Part shown: in pieces, positions 17,014-25,039 of the stretch | Layout of the letters: every line of letters begins with the position of its first letter | Numbering within the stretch: the stretch's first letter is position 1 | Made by a program: the position numbers and the translations under genes | The notes under the pieces: model-generated | Databases searched by the model: none | What the model was told of the DNA's origin: nothing | What the model saw: only the letters and a program-made list of their open reading frames with translations | NCBI RefSeq assembly: GCF_000521865.1 | Contig: NZ_JAME01000028.1 | Coordinates: 1-64,000, forward strand | Source of the DNA: Roseivivax isoporae LMG 25204 | GTDB taxonomy: Bacteria > Pseudomonadota > Alphaproteobacteria > Rhodobacterales > Rhodobacteraceae | DNA length: 64,000 nucleotides | Reading direction: 5' to 3'

Positions 17014-17925
17014 CTACGGCGCGGCCGCGCCGTCACGCTCCGCCAGGGCGCGGATCCTGCGGGCGAGGCCGTCGGTGAAGGTGTTGGTGATCCGCGAGGT
17101 CGGCCGGTCGAGGGGGCGCAGCAGGTAGATCGTCTGCCAGACCTCCGGCACGAACCGCAGGATGTCGAGTTCGTGGCGGTACCGGCGCGCGGTGATCGCG
17201 TCGATCAGCCCGACGCCCACGCCGCGGCGGACGAACCCGCAGACGGATTCGAAGGTCTGCGTCTCGATCGCGGTACCGGGAAAGGCCACGCCGCGCTGGT
17301 CGAACCGTTCGGCCAGCTGGATCGTGCTCGGGTGGTTCGCGCTGACGCAGATCAGCGTTTCCGATTGCAGGTCCATCGGCTCGAGCGCGAGCCTGCCCGG
17401 CGGCGCCTGGCCGCGCTGGTAGGCGATCATGCAGGGGATGGCGAATTCCTGGACGTCGAGGCTGTGCGTCTCGGCGAGCCGCGTCGAGATCGCGAGGTCG
17501 AAGTCGTGGGTCTGCAGCAGGCCGGTCATCATCTCGGACCGCCGCGCCTGCAGGTGGACGCGGACGGCCGGACGGTCGGCGAGGAACGCGCTGAGGACCT
17601 CGGGCAGGAAGTCGATGGCGAGGTCCGGGTAGGAGACGATCACCAGATCGCCGCGGCGGTTGTCGCGAATCTGTCGCGCGCGGTGTTTGGTGAGCTCGAC
17701 GCTTTCCAGCGTGCGCTGCACGTCCGGCATGAGGAACTTCGCCTCGGGCGTCGCCACCAGCCGGCCCTTGACCCGGTCGAACAGCTTGAAGCCCAGCGCG
17801 TGTTCGAGATTGGCGATCAGGCTGCTGGCCGAGGGCTGCGCGATTCCCAGCATTTCCGCCGCTTGCGTCACGTTTCCGCACATCATCACGGCACGCAGGC
17901 ACTCAAGCTGCCGAATATTGATCAA
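17014..17925 (-). CDS. LysR family transcriptional regulator
   Basis: About 303 residues. The N-terminal winged helix-turn-helix covers roughly residues 1-60 (INIRQLECLRAVM, AQPSASSLIANLEHALG), followed by a two-lobed periplasmic-binding-fold effector domain. I favour the TTG start at 17925, which has GGAG about 7 nt upstream and leaves the T-N11-A palindrome at 17936-17952 outside the coding region; the frame is open to an ATG at 17964. It is divergent from the amidohydrolase and transporter genes, so it probably controls them in response to the transported compound or its product. Confidence 0.9.
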   Translation of the reverse strand: MINIRQLECLRAVMMCGNVTQAAEMLGIAQPSASSLIANLEHALGFKLFDRVKGRLVATPEAKFLMPDVQRTLESVELTKHRARQIRDNRRGDLVIVSYPDLAIDFLPEVLSAFLADRPAVRVHLQARRSEMMTGLLQTHDFDLAISTRLAETHSLDVQEFAIPCMIAYQRGQAPPGRLALEPMDLQSETLICVSANHPSTIQLAERFDQRGVAFPGTAIETQTFESVCGFVRRGVGVGLIDAITARRYRHELDILRFVPEVWQTIYLLRPLDRPTSRITNTFTDGLARRIRALAERDGAAAP

Positions 17926-17935
17926 AGTCAAACTC

Positions 17936-17952
17936 CATAGGTTCAGCCTATG
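17936..17952. promoter_or_regulatory. LysR-type operator in the divergent promoter region
   Basis: CATAGG (17936-17941) and CCTATG (17947-17952) form a perfect inverted repeat with a 5-bp spacer. It fits the T-N11-A pattern of LysR-type regulator sites. It lies between the predicted TTG start of the LysR gene and the amidohydrolase ATG at 18056. Confidence 0.6.
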
Positions 17953-18055
17953 AGTACGGCACATCTTCGTATTATCTTCTATGGCTTCACTTGTCTAGAG
18001 TTCCCGCAAGCCGCCGCCCGGCCCCGGGCGGACCCGAGACAAGGACCACGGACCC

Positions 18056-19462
18056 ATGACCGGACTGCCGGAGCTCACCCGAAGACGCAGCTACGCGCTC
18101 GCCCCCGACCTCGTCCTGACGCCCGCCGGCGCCCGGGACGGGATGGTGGTGCAGGTCCGCGAGAACCGCATCGCCTTTGTCGGGCCGCGGGCCGAATTCG
18201 AGCGGCAGGCGCAGGGCACGCCGATCACCGACATGCCCGACCGCGCCATCGTGCCCGGGTTCATCGACGCCCACACGCATCTCGGCCAGGCCTTCGGCAA
18301 GGCCATCACCGGCGGCGAGCCCGCGCAGATCTGGCGCCGCATCTGGGCCCCGATGGAATCGAGCTACGATGCCGACACAGTGCACGTCTCGGCCAAGTGG
18401 ATGTTCCTCGAGGCGCTGCGCGGCGGCTTCACCGGCATCGTCAACTTCGCCGTCCTCGACGGGGAAAAGGCGGCAGCGCTGCATCAGGCGGCAGAGGATG
18501 TGGGCATCCGCCTGGTCTCGGCCACGGGGGGCGCGCTTCCCGTCGACGGACCGCACCGGCCGACCGCCTGCGAGACCGCGAAGGCGATCGATGCCGCCCT
18601 GCGGCGCGCCGAGGCGCATATCGACGCCTGCGCGGGACAGCCCCTGATCACGCCCTCGCTCTGCATCCCCGCGGTGCAGAGCGCGCCGGTCGAGATGATC
18701 CGCGCGCTGTCCGACTACGCGGCCGAGCGCGGCGTCCTCTTCCAGATCCACACGAACGAGCACCACGTGGAGGTGCACTGGAGCGTCTGCACCTATGGCC
18801 GGCGCCCGCTGGAGGTCTTCGCCGAGCATGGCGCGGTCGGGCCGCACACGCTGCACCACCATTGCACCCTCGTCACCGACCACGAGATCGAGATCCTGCG
18901 CGAGACCGGGTCAGCCGTCAGCTACAACCCGCTCGCGAGCGCGTGGAAGGGCGACCGGGTCGCCCCTGCTCTGGGCTTTGCCGCCCGCGGCGTGCGCTTC
19001 GGCATCGGCACCGACAGCACGCGGTCGGACGCGCTGCGCCTGCTCGAATCCGCCGAGACCGCGCAGCGCCTGTCACAGGGCATGCAGAACGCCGATTTCT
19101 CCTGCGGCGCCGCCTGGACATGGATCGACGGCGCGACGCGCGGCAGCGCCGACGCCGCGGGCCTCGCGGGCGTCACCGGACAGATCGTCGCCGGGCAGCG
19201 CGCCGATTTCCTCGTGCTCGACCGTCGCCAGCCGGAGGTCACGCCCTCCTGGGATTTCGAGTGGGAACTGGTCCGGCTCTACAACCGCGACCAGATCGAC
19301 GCGGTTGTGGTCGACGGCCGCTGCATCATGGAGGGATCCCGCCCGGTCGGGTGGGATTCCGAGGAATTCCTGAAGTCCAACCGGAAACGCGCGCAGGACG
19401 CGGTCAGCGCTGCGCCGATCATCCGGTGTCACGGCCGTTCGGCCGATTTCCGGTACAGATGA
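18056..19462 (+). CDS. Amidohydrolase family protein (deaminase/ATZ-TRZ-like)
   Basis: 468-residue metal-dependent hydrolase. The TIM-barrel metal motif FIDAHTHLG gives H73 and H75; H232 and nearby residues (IHTNEHH), the HHH at 267-269 and D320 (GIGTDST) complete the usual ligand set for the cytosine deaminase/TRZ/ATZ/guanine-deaminase branch. It should hydrolyse a C-N bond of a cyclic or aminated compound in the cytosol. The following ABC transporter genes probably import the substrate. Deaminase and amidase substrates cannot be told apart from sequence here. Confidence 0.85.
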   Translation: MTGLPELTRRRSYALAPDLVLTPAGARDGMVVQVRENRIAFVGPRAEFERQAQGTPITDMPDRAIVPGFIDAHTHLGQAFGKAITGGEPAQIWRRIWAPMESSYDADTVHVSAKWMFLEALRGGFTGIVNFAVLDGEKAAALHQAAEDVGIRLVSATGGALPVDGPHRPTACETAKAIDAALRRAEAHIDACAGQPLITPSLCIPAVQSAPVEMIRALSDYAAERGVLFQIHTNEHHVEVHWSVCTYGRRPLEVFAEHGAVGPHTLHHHCTLVTDHEIEILRETGSAVSYNPLASAWKGDRVAPALGFAARGVRFGIGTDSTRSDALRLLESAETAQRLSQGMQNADFSCGAAWTWIDGATRGSADAAGLAGVTGQIVAGQRADFLVLDRRQPEVTPSWDFEWELVRLYNRDQIDAVVVDGRCIMEGSRPVGWDSEEFLKSNRKRAQDAVSAAPIIRCHGRSADFRYR

Positions 19463-19474
19463 AAGGACGTCACG

Positions 19475-20233
19475 ATGGATTCTCATCTCAAGAAATACGG
19501 CCAGCTGATCATCTCGCTCTCGGGCGTGGTCGCGGTCTGGTGGCTGGTCTCGGGTCTGGGGCTCGTGAACCAGAACCTCTTTCCCACGCCGCCGCAGGTG
19601 CTTGCCGCCGCGGTCGAGCTCTACCGCGACGGGGTCCTGATCAGCGACCTGCAGATCTCGCTCAAGCGCGCGGCCATCGGTTTCACCATCGGCGCGACGC
19701 TGGGGGTCCTCGTGGGGCTGCTCACCGCGCGGGTCTTCGCGGTATCGCTGCTGCTCGAGCCGTTCCTGACGCTCCTGAGGCCCATCCCGGCCATCGCGCT
19801 CGTGCCGATTGCCATCGTCTGGTTCGGCATCGGCGAGGGATCGAAGTACTTCGTGATCGCCTACACCGTGTTCCTCGCCGTCTGGCTCAACACGCATGCC
19901 GGCGCCTCGAGCGTCGCCAGCACCTACATCCGGGCGGCGCGCTCGCTCGGGGCGAACCGGTTCCGCGAGTTCTTCGAGGTGGTCGTTCCGGCCGCGGCCC
20001 CGCACATCGTCGTGGGCCTGCGCCTCGGGGCCGCGCTGGCGTTCCTCAGCCTCGTCGCGGCGGAACTGAGCGGCGCGTCGTCCGGCATCGGCTTCCGGCT
20101 GCAGGACGCGCGGCAATTCATCCAGACCGACCGCATGTTCGTCGGGCTCATCCAGCTCGGCATCCTCGGAGCCCTGCTCGATTCGGTCTTCGTCCTCATC
20201 AGCCGCCGGCTGGTCCATTGGGAGAGCGCATGA
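19475..20233 (+). CDS. NitT/TauT-type ABC transporter permease
   Basis: 252-residue inner-membrane permease of the SsuC/TauC/ThiX group with about six helices and the conserved cytoplasmic coupling region (AARSLGANRFREFFEVVVPAA) that contacts the ATPase. It starts 12 bp after the amidohydrolase gene and its stop overlaps the ATPase start (ATGA). The system imports a small organic molecule, possibly a nitrogen- or sulfur-containing compound; homology alone does not give the substrate. Confidence 0.92.
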   Translation: MDSHLKKYGQLIISLSGVVAVWWLVSGLGLVNQNLFPTPPQVLAAAVELYRDGVLISDLQISLKRAAIGFTIGATLGVLVGLLTARVFAVSLLLEPFLTLLRPIPAIALVPIAIVWFGIGEGSKYFVIAYTVFLAVWLNTHAGASSVASTYIRAARSLGANRFREFFEVVVPAAAPHIVVGLRLGAALAFLSLVAAELSGASSGIGFRLQDARQFIQTDRMFVGLIQLGILGALLDSVFVLISRRLVHWESA

Positions 20234-21057
20234 TGCAAGCCGCACTGAACCTCGTCGTGGAACCCCACAGCATGCCCCGCACCGAACTCGGCCGGATCGA
20301 CGTCGAAGGCGCCGCGGTCTCCTTCAAGGGCCCGAAGGGCAAGCGGATCGAGGCGCTCGCACCGACCGACCTCGTGATCGAACCAGGCTCCTTCGTCTCG
20401 CTGATCGGCCCTTCGGGCTGCGGCAAGTCCACCCTCCTGAACGCGGTCGGTGGCTTCGTCCCGCTCTCCGAGGGCACGATCCGGCTGGACGGAGAGCCCG
20501 TGACGGGCATCAACCCGGATGTCGGGGTCGTCTTCCAGCAATACGCGCTGTTTCCCTGGTTCACCGCGCTGGGCAACGTGATGTTCGCGCTGAAGCGCTT
20601 CCGGCTCTCCAAGGAGGAACGGCGGGACCGCGCCATGGCGGCCCTGAAGGAAGTCGGGCTCGAGGGACGCGAGGCCAACTACCCGGGCCAGCTGTCCGGC
20701 GGCATGCGCCAGCGGGTCGCGCTGGCCAGGACCTTCGTGACCTCGCCCAAGGTCCTCCTGATGGACGAACCCTTCGGCGCGCTCGACGCGCAGACGCGGG
20801 TCGTGATGCACGAGATCCTCCTCAGGGTCTGGGAGGCGCACAAGGCGACCGTGATCTTCGTCACCCACGACGTCGACGAGGCGCTGATCCTGTCCGACCG
20901 GGCGCACATCATGAGCGCGGGCCCCGGGCGCATCATAGAGACGATGGAAATCACCGATGACCGGCCGCGCCGCGCCCACCAGGTGACGGAAAGCTTCCTG
21001 CGCAACCGCAACCACATCATCGGATTGCTGCGCCAGCCCGGCGCGGACGACCACTGA
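20230..21057 (+). CDS. NitT/TauT-type ABC transporter ATP-binding protein
   Basis: 275-residue ATPase. Walker A GPSGCGKST is at 60-68, the Q-loop is VVFQQYALFPW, the signature is LSGGMRQRV and Walker B is LLMDEPFGALD. The first 20 residues before the ABC domain are a short extension. The start codon overlaps the permease stop codon; a second ATG follows directly at 20233. It powers the permease and binding protein encoded on each side. Confidence 0.95.
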   Translation: MMQAALNLVVEPHSMPRTELGRIDVEGAAVSFKGPKGKRIEALAPTDLVIEPGSFVSLIGPSGCGKSTLLNAVGGFVPLSEGTIRLDGEPVTGINPDVGVVFQQYALFPWFTALGNVMFALKRFRLSKEERRDRAMAALKEVGLEGREANYPGQLSGGMRQRVALARTFVTSPKVLLMDEPFGALDAQTRVVMHEILLRVWEAHKATVIFVTHDVDEALILSDRAHIMSAGPGRIIETMEITDDRPRRAHQVTESFLRNRNHIIGLLRQPGADDH

Positions 21058-21087
21058 AAACAAGAAAGAACCAACAGGAGATCAGAC

Positions 21088-22059
21088 ATGCACCATGGCT
21101 TCAGAACCATGTTCCTCGCGGGCGGCATTGCCGTGCTGGCGCAGGGCACCACCGCACAGGAAACCGAGATCACGTTCGGCGGCGGCGCCTATCTCGACAT
21201 CCCGCAGCTCGCCGTCGCGATGGACCGGGAACTCTTCGCCGAGAAGGGTCTCGACGTGAACGTCATCCCGTTCCAGTCCGGCCGCTCGGCGTTCGAGGCG
21301 CTGCTCGGCGGCCAGCTCGACGTCGCCGTGATGGCCGAGTTTCCCGCCGTGATCGGGGCCATGCGCGACCAGGCGTTCAAGGTCATAGCCGACCTGTCGC
21401 GCTACCAGGCCACGCGCATCATCCATGCCGGCGACCCGGAGATCGACAGCGTCGAGAAGCTGGCCGGCAAGCCGATCGGCGTGACCGCCGGCACCAACGT
21501 GCACTTCTGGCTCGAGAACGAACTGAAGGCCGCCGGCATCGAGGCCGAGATCGTCTCGGTCGGCCCGCCCGACATCGTGCCGGCCCTCGCCCGCGGCGAC
21601 ATCTTCGCCGGCGCGATGTTCCCGTCCTTCTACGGTGGCGCCCAGAAGACGCTGGGCGAGGCCTACCGCGAGATCCCGATCTCGAGCTACGACACGCATT
21701 TCATCCTCGTGGCCACGCAGGAGATCATCGACGAGAACCCCGACGCCGTCACCGCGGTGCTGGATGCGCTGATCGCGGCGGAGGACATCGTGGTCTCGGA
21801 CCCGGCAGCGTCGCACGAGGCGGTGTCCCGCGTCCTGGGCGGCACCCTCGACACGGACGAGATCGCGGCCGCCTCGGCAAGCTACACCTTCGAGATCGGG
21901 CTCGACGACGCGCTCGTCGACCTGATGGTCGAGCAGGGCGTCTGGATCAACGCCCGCGGCTCGATCAAGGGCGACGTGCCCACCCGCGACTCGATCGGCG
22001 CCTATGTCGACGACAGCTTCCTGTCGGCCCTCGCGCCCGAACGGGTGACGCTGGACTGA
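21088..22059 (+). CDS. NitT/TauT-type ABC transporter substrate-binding protein
   Basis: 323-residue periplasmic binding protein of the SsuA/ThiY group, with an N-terminal signal peptide ending near the Ala-Gln at residues 23-24 (GTTAQ). The mature region starts with a beta strand (TEITFGGG) and has the LAVAMDRELFAEKGLDV segment typical of the family. It is the third transporter gene of the amidohydrolase operon, and a strong terminator follows. Confidence 0.9.
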   Translation: MHHGFRTMFLAGGIAVLAQGTTAQETEITFGGGAYLDIPQLAVAMDRELFAEKGLDVNVIPFQSGRSAFEALLGGQLDVAVMAEFPAVIGAMRDQAFKVIADLSRYQATRIIHAGDPEIDSVEKLAGKPIGVTAGTNVHFWLENELKAAGIEAEIVSVGPPDIVPALARGDIFAGAMFPSFYGGAQKTLGEAYREIPISSYDTHFILVATQEIIDENPDAVTAVLDALIAAEDIVVSDPAASHEAVSRVLGGTLDTDEIAAASASYTFEIGLDDALVDLMVEQGVWINARGSIKGDVPTRDSIGAYVDDSFLSALAPERVTLD

Positions 22060-22084
22060 ACGGCGCACCCCGCCCCCCCGCATC

Positions 22085-22116
22085 CGGCCGGATCATGCCC
22101 GTGGTCCGGCCGTTTT
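22085..22116 (+). terminator. Rho-independent terminator after the binding-protein gene
   Basis: CGGCCGGATCA (22085-22095) pairs with TGGTCCGGCCG (22102-22112), an 11-bp stem with one G-U pair and a 6-nt loop, followed directly by TTTT (22113-22116). It ends the transporter transcript just before the TauE/SafE gene, so that gene is expressed by read-through or from its own promoter. Confidence 0.85.
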
Positions 22117-22129
22117 CATGGAGACCCAG

Positions 22130-22873
22130 ATGGACCCGGCGCTTCTGACCCTGCTCTGCCTCGCCGTCTTCGGCGCGGCCATGCTGCAGGCGGCCACCGG
22201 GATCGGGTACGGCGTCATCGCCGGCCCGATCTTCCTCGTGGCGCTGAACGGCACCGAGGCCATCCAGATCAGTGCCCTGCACAACCTCGCCATCGCCCTC
22301 GTCCTGGCGCCGAGCCTGCGCGGCGCAATGGACCGGACGGTCCTGACCCGGCTGATAGCGGGCGGCGTCGTCGGGATCACGGCGGGGCTGGTCCTGCAGA
22401 CCTGGCTGAGCGTCGCCGCCCTGAAGCTCTGCGCCGCCGCGATGGTGGCATTCGTGGCCGCGACGCTCCTCCTCGACATGCGCAGGGGCCGCGGGGCGGC
22501 ATCCGGAATGCCGCCGGCGGCGGGCGAGACCGGACTGGTCGGCACCCTCGCGGGGGTCATGGGCGGCGTGCTCGCCATGCCCGGCCCCCTGGCCGCGACC
22601 TGGATGTCGGTGCGGGGTTTCGACAGGGGCACCGTCCGCGCCACGATCCTCGCCTTCTTCGTCTTCGCCTACGGCGCCAACGTGGCGAGCTACGCGCTCC
22701 TGACAGGCTTCGGCACCGTGTCCCTGAGGCTGGCGGCATGGCTCCTGCCGGCACTCGCCCTCGGGATCGCGGCGGGCGTGGGCCTGTCGGGACGGCTGAG
22801 CGAGACGCTCTTCCGCAAGGTCCTGCTGGGGGTGCTCGCGACGACCGTGGCGCTGCTGCTCGTCAGCATCTGA
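22130..22873 (+). CDS. TauE/SafE family sulfite/organosulfonate exporter-like protein
   Basis: 247-residue inner-membrane protein with about eight hydrophobic helices and the Gly-rich TauE signature (ATGIGYGVIAGP near the N-terminus). Family members export sulfite, sulfoacetate or other small anions. I use the ATG at 22130, which has GGAG 7 nt upstream; the ATG at 22118 overlaps the ribosome site and nearly touches the terminator. Its location suggests it exports an end product of the compound taken up by the preceding ABC system, but this is inference. Confidence 0.85.
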   Translation: MDPALLTLLCLAVFGAAMLQAATGIGYGVIAGPIFLVALNGTEAIQISALHNLAIALVLAPSLRGAMDRTVLTRLIAGGVVGITAGLVLQTWLSVAALKLCAAAMVAFVAATLLLDMRRGRGAASGMPPAAGETGLVGTLAGVMGGVLAMPGPLAATWMSVRGFDRGTVRATILAFFVFAYGANVASYALLTGFGTVSLRLAAWLLPALALGIAAGVGLSGRLSETLFRKVLLGVLATTVALLLVSI

Positions 22874-22916
22874 CCCGAGCGGGCCCGAGTGGTGCGCGCA
22901 GGACGATGCCCGCGCC

Positions 22917-24962
22917 TCACTCGGCCCACATGTTCCGCATCTGCGCGCCGATGTCGATCGGCGCCGGCGCGGGCCGGGCGGGCTGTCCAGCCTGCAGCGG
23001 CGACCAGTGAGTCACCTCGAAATGCGACAGGATGGCCTGAGGGACGAAACGGGTGCGCAGGGCGTAGATGTGCCGGTCGCCGTTGCGGGTCTGGTTCGTG
23101 ACGTAGAACCGCTGCGGCACGCCGAGCGACAGATGGTCCTTCGCCCGGGTCATCGCCACGTAGAGAAGGCGGCGTTCCTCCTCGATCTCGTCGGTGGTGC
23201 CGGTCCCGAGATCCGAGGGAATGCAGCCGTCCACGCAGTTCAGCACGTGGACCGAGCGCCATTCCTGCCCCTTGGCGGAATGGATCGTCGACAGGATCAG
23301 GTAGTCCTCGTCCTTGAGCGGCACGCCGGGCTGGTCGCTCGTCGCGTCCGGCGGATCGAGCGTCAGCTCGGTCAGGAAGGCGTTGGCCGACCCGTAGCCG
23401 GTCGCGATCTGCTCGAGCTGCGCGAGGTCAGCGCGCCGCGCCTCGGCATCCTCGTGCAGGCGCTCGAGATGCGGATCGTACCAGGCGCGGGCAAGCCCGA
23501 GCGCGGCGGGCCAGGGTGCCGCCGTCGTCATCGCCGCGACGAAGGCGCCCCACGCGTCGCCGGCGCGGGGCGGCGGGGCGACGTCGTGCAGGGCGGCCAG
23601 CGGGTCGGCGGCGAGGTCGAGCGCGTCGAGCACCCGCCCCGCGGCCTTGGGGCCCACGCCGGGCACGAGCTGCAGCACCCGAAACCCCGCGACCCGGTCG
23701 CGCGGGTTCAGGCCGAGCCGCAGGAACGCCAGGAGGTCCTTCACGTGCGCGCTGTCGAGGAACTTGAGCCCGCCGAATTTCACGTAGGGCACGTTGCGCC
23801 GGGTCAGCTCGGCCTCGAGCTGCGCGGAATGGCTCGAGGTGCGGAAGAGGACCGCCTGGTCCCTGAGCCGGAGGCCCGTCTCGCGGTCCTCGAGCACACG
23901 GTCGACGATGTGCCGCGCCTGGTCGGCCTCGGTCGCGTAGGTGACGAGCCGCGGCTTGCGGTCCGAGGCCCGGTCGGTCCAGAGGTCCTTGGTGAATCGC
24001 TCCCGCGCCTCGCCGATGACCGCGTTCGCCGCTGCGAGGATCGGCCCGGTCGAGCGGTAGTTGCGGTCGAGCGTGATGATCTCGGCCGGCGGCGTGAAAC
24101 CCTGCGGGAAGTCGAGGATGTTGCGCACCGTGGCCGCCCGGAAGGCGTAGATCGACTGCGCGTCGTCGCCGACCACGGTCAGGCCGCGCCCGTCGGGCTT
24201 CAGCGCCCGGAGGATGCGCGCCTGCAGCCGGTTCGTGTCCTGGTACTCGTCGATCAGCACGTGGTCCCACGCGGCGCCCACATGCGCGGCGAAGTCCGGG
24301 TGCGCCATGACCTGCGCCCAGGCGAGCAGCAGGTCGTCGTAATCGAGCACGTTCTGCGCCTGCTTCGCCGAGACATAGGCGGCGAAGAGCTGCCGGAGCT
24401 CGGTCTCCCACGCGGCCGCCCAAGGGAAATGGTCGCGCAGCACGTGGCCGAGCGGAACCTCGGAGTTCACGGTTCGCGAATAGATCGCAAGGCAGGTGCC
24501 CTTGGTCGGAAAGCGGCTGTCCGTGCGCGACAGGCCGAGCCCGTGCCGGCAGAGGTTCATCAGGTCCGCGCTGTCCTCGCGGTCATGGATCGAGAAGTCG
24601 GGGGCGAGGCCGATGGCGGTCGCGTTCTCCCGCAGGATTCGCGCGCCGATTCCGTGGAACGTCCCCGCCCAGAGCAGCGCCTCGGCCGCGATTCCGGTGC
24701 CGAGTGCCTGCGCGGTGATCCGCTCCACCCGCCGGGTCAGTTCCGTCGCGGCTCGGCGCGAGAAGGTCATGAGCAGGATGCGGCGCGGGTCCGCGCCCGT
24801 GACGATCAGGTGCGCCACGCGGTGCGCGAGGGTGCTGGTCTTGCCCGACCCCGCGCCCGCGATGACGAGAAGCGGCGGCGCCGGCGCGGCCCCCTCCGCG
24901 CCGAAGGTTGCCGCCGCGCGCTGGTTCGCGTTGAGCTTGTCCAGGTAATCCGCTGCCACCAT
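22917..24962 (-). CDS. UvrD/Rep-type ATP-dependent DNA helicase
   Basis: 681-residue superfamily 1A helicase. Walker A GAGSGKT is at 36-42; later motifs include DEYQDTN (motif II), VVGDDAQSIYAFR (motif III) and EERRLLYVAMTRAKDHL (motif VI). It is expected to unwind DNA 3-prime to 5-prime in repair or replication restart. It is shorter than E. coli UvrD mainly at the C-terminus. The start at 24962 fits the family N-terminus (ANQRAAAT); the frame remains open upstream through the opposite frame of the kinase gene, which is not a fusion. It follows the sugar operon after a 77-bp gap. Confidence 0.93.
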   Translation of the reverse strand: MVAADYLDKLNANQRAAATFGAEGAAPAPPLLVIAGAGSGKTSTLAHRVAHLIVTGADPRRILLMTFSRRAATELTRRVERITAQALGTGIAAEALLWAGTFHGIGARILRENATAIGLAPDFSIHDREDSADLMNLCRHGLGLSRTDSRFPTKGTCLAIYSRTVNSEVPLGHVLRDHFPWAAAWETELRQLFAAYVSAKQAQNVLDYDDLLLAWAQVMAHPDFAAHVGAAWDHVLIDEYQDTNRLQARILRALKPDGRGLTVVGDDAQSIYAFRAATVRNILDFPQGFTPPAEIITLDRNYRSTGPILAAANAVIGEARERFTKDLWTDRASDRKPRLVTYATEADQARHIVDRVLEDRETGLRLRDQAVLFRTSSHSAQLEAELTRRNVPYVKFGGLKFLDSAHVKDLLAFLRLGLNPRDRVAGFRVLQLVPGVGPKAAGRVLDALDLAADPLAALHDVAPPPRAGDAWGAFVAAMTTAAPWPAALGLARAWYDPHLERLHEDAEARRADLAQLEQIATGYGSANAFLTELTLDPPDATSDQPGVPLKDEDYLILSTIHSAKGQEWRSVHVLNCVDGCIPSDLGTGTTDEIEEERRLLYVAMTRAKDHLSLGVPQRFYVTNQTRNGDRHIYALRTRFVPQAILSHFEVTHWSPLQAGQPARPAPAPIDIGAQMRNMWAE

Positions 24963-25039
24963 GTCCTGCCCCCTTCGGTCGCGCCTGCCTCCTTCTAACC
25001 GAACGAGAACATCTTGGGAACAAGGCGCGGCCGTCGCGG

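Noticed and set aside
17918-17931. FNR-like box TTGATCAAAGTCAA near the LysR gene
   Set aside because: It overlaps the predicted TTG start codon and first codons of the LysR gene and is about 125 bp from the amidohydrolase start with no matching -10, so it is likely a coincidence.
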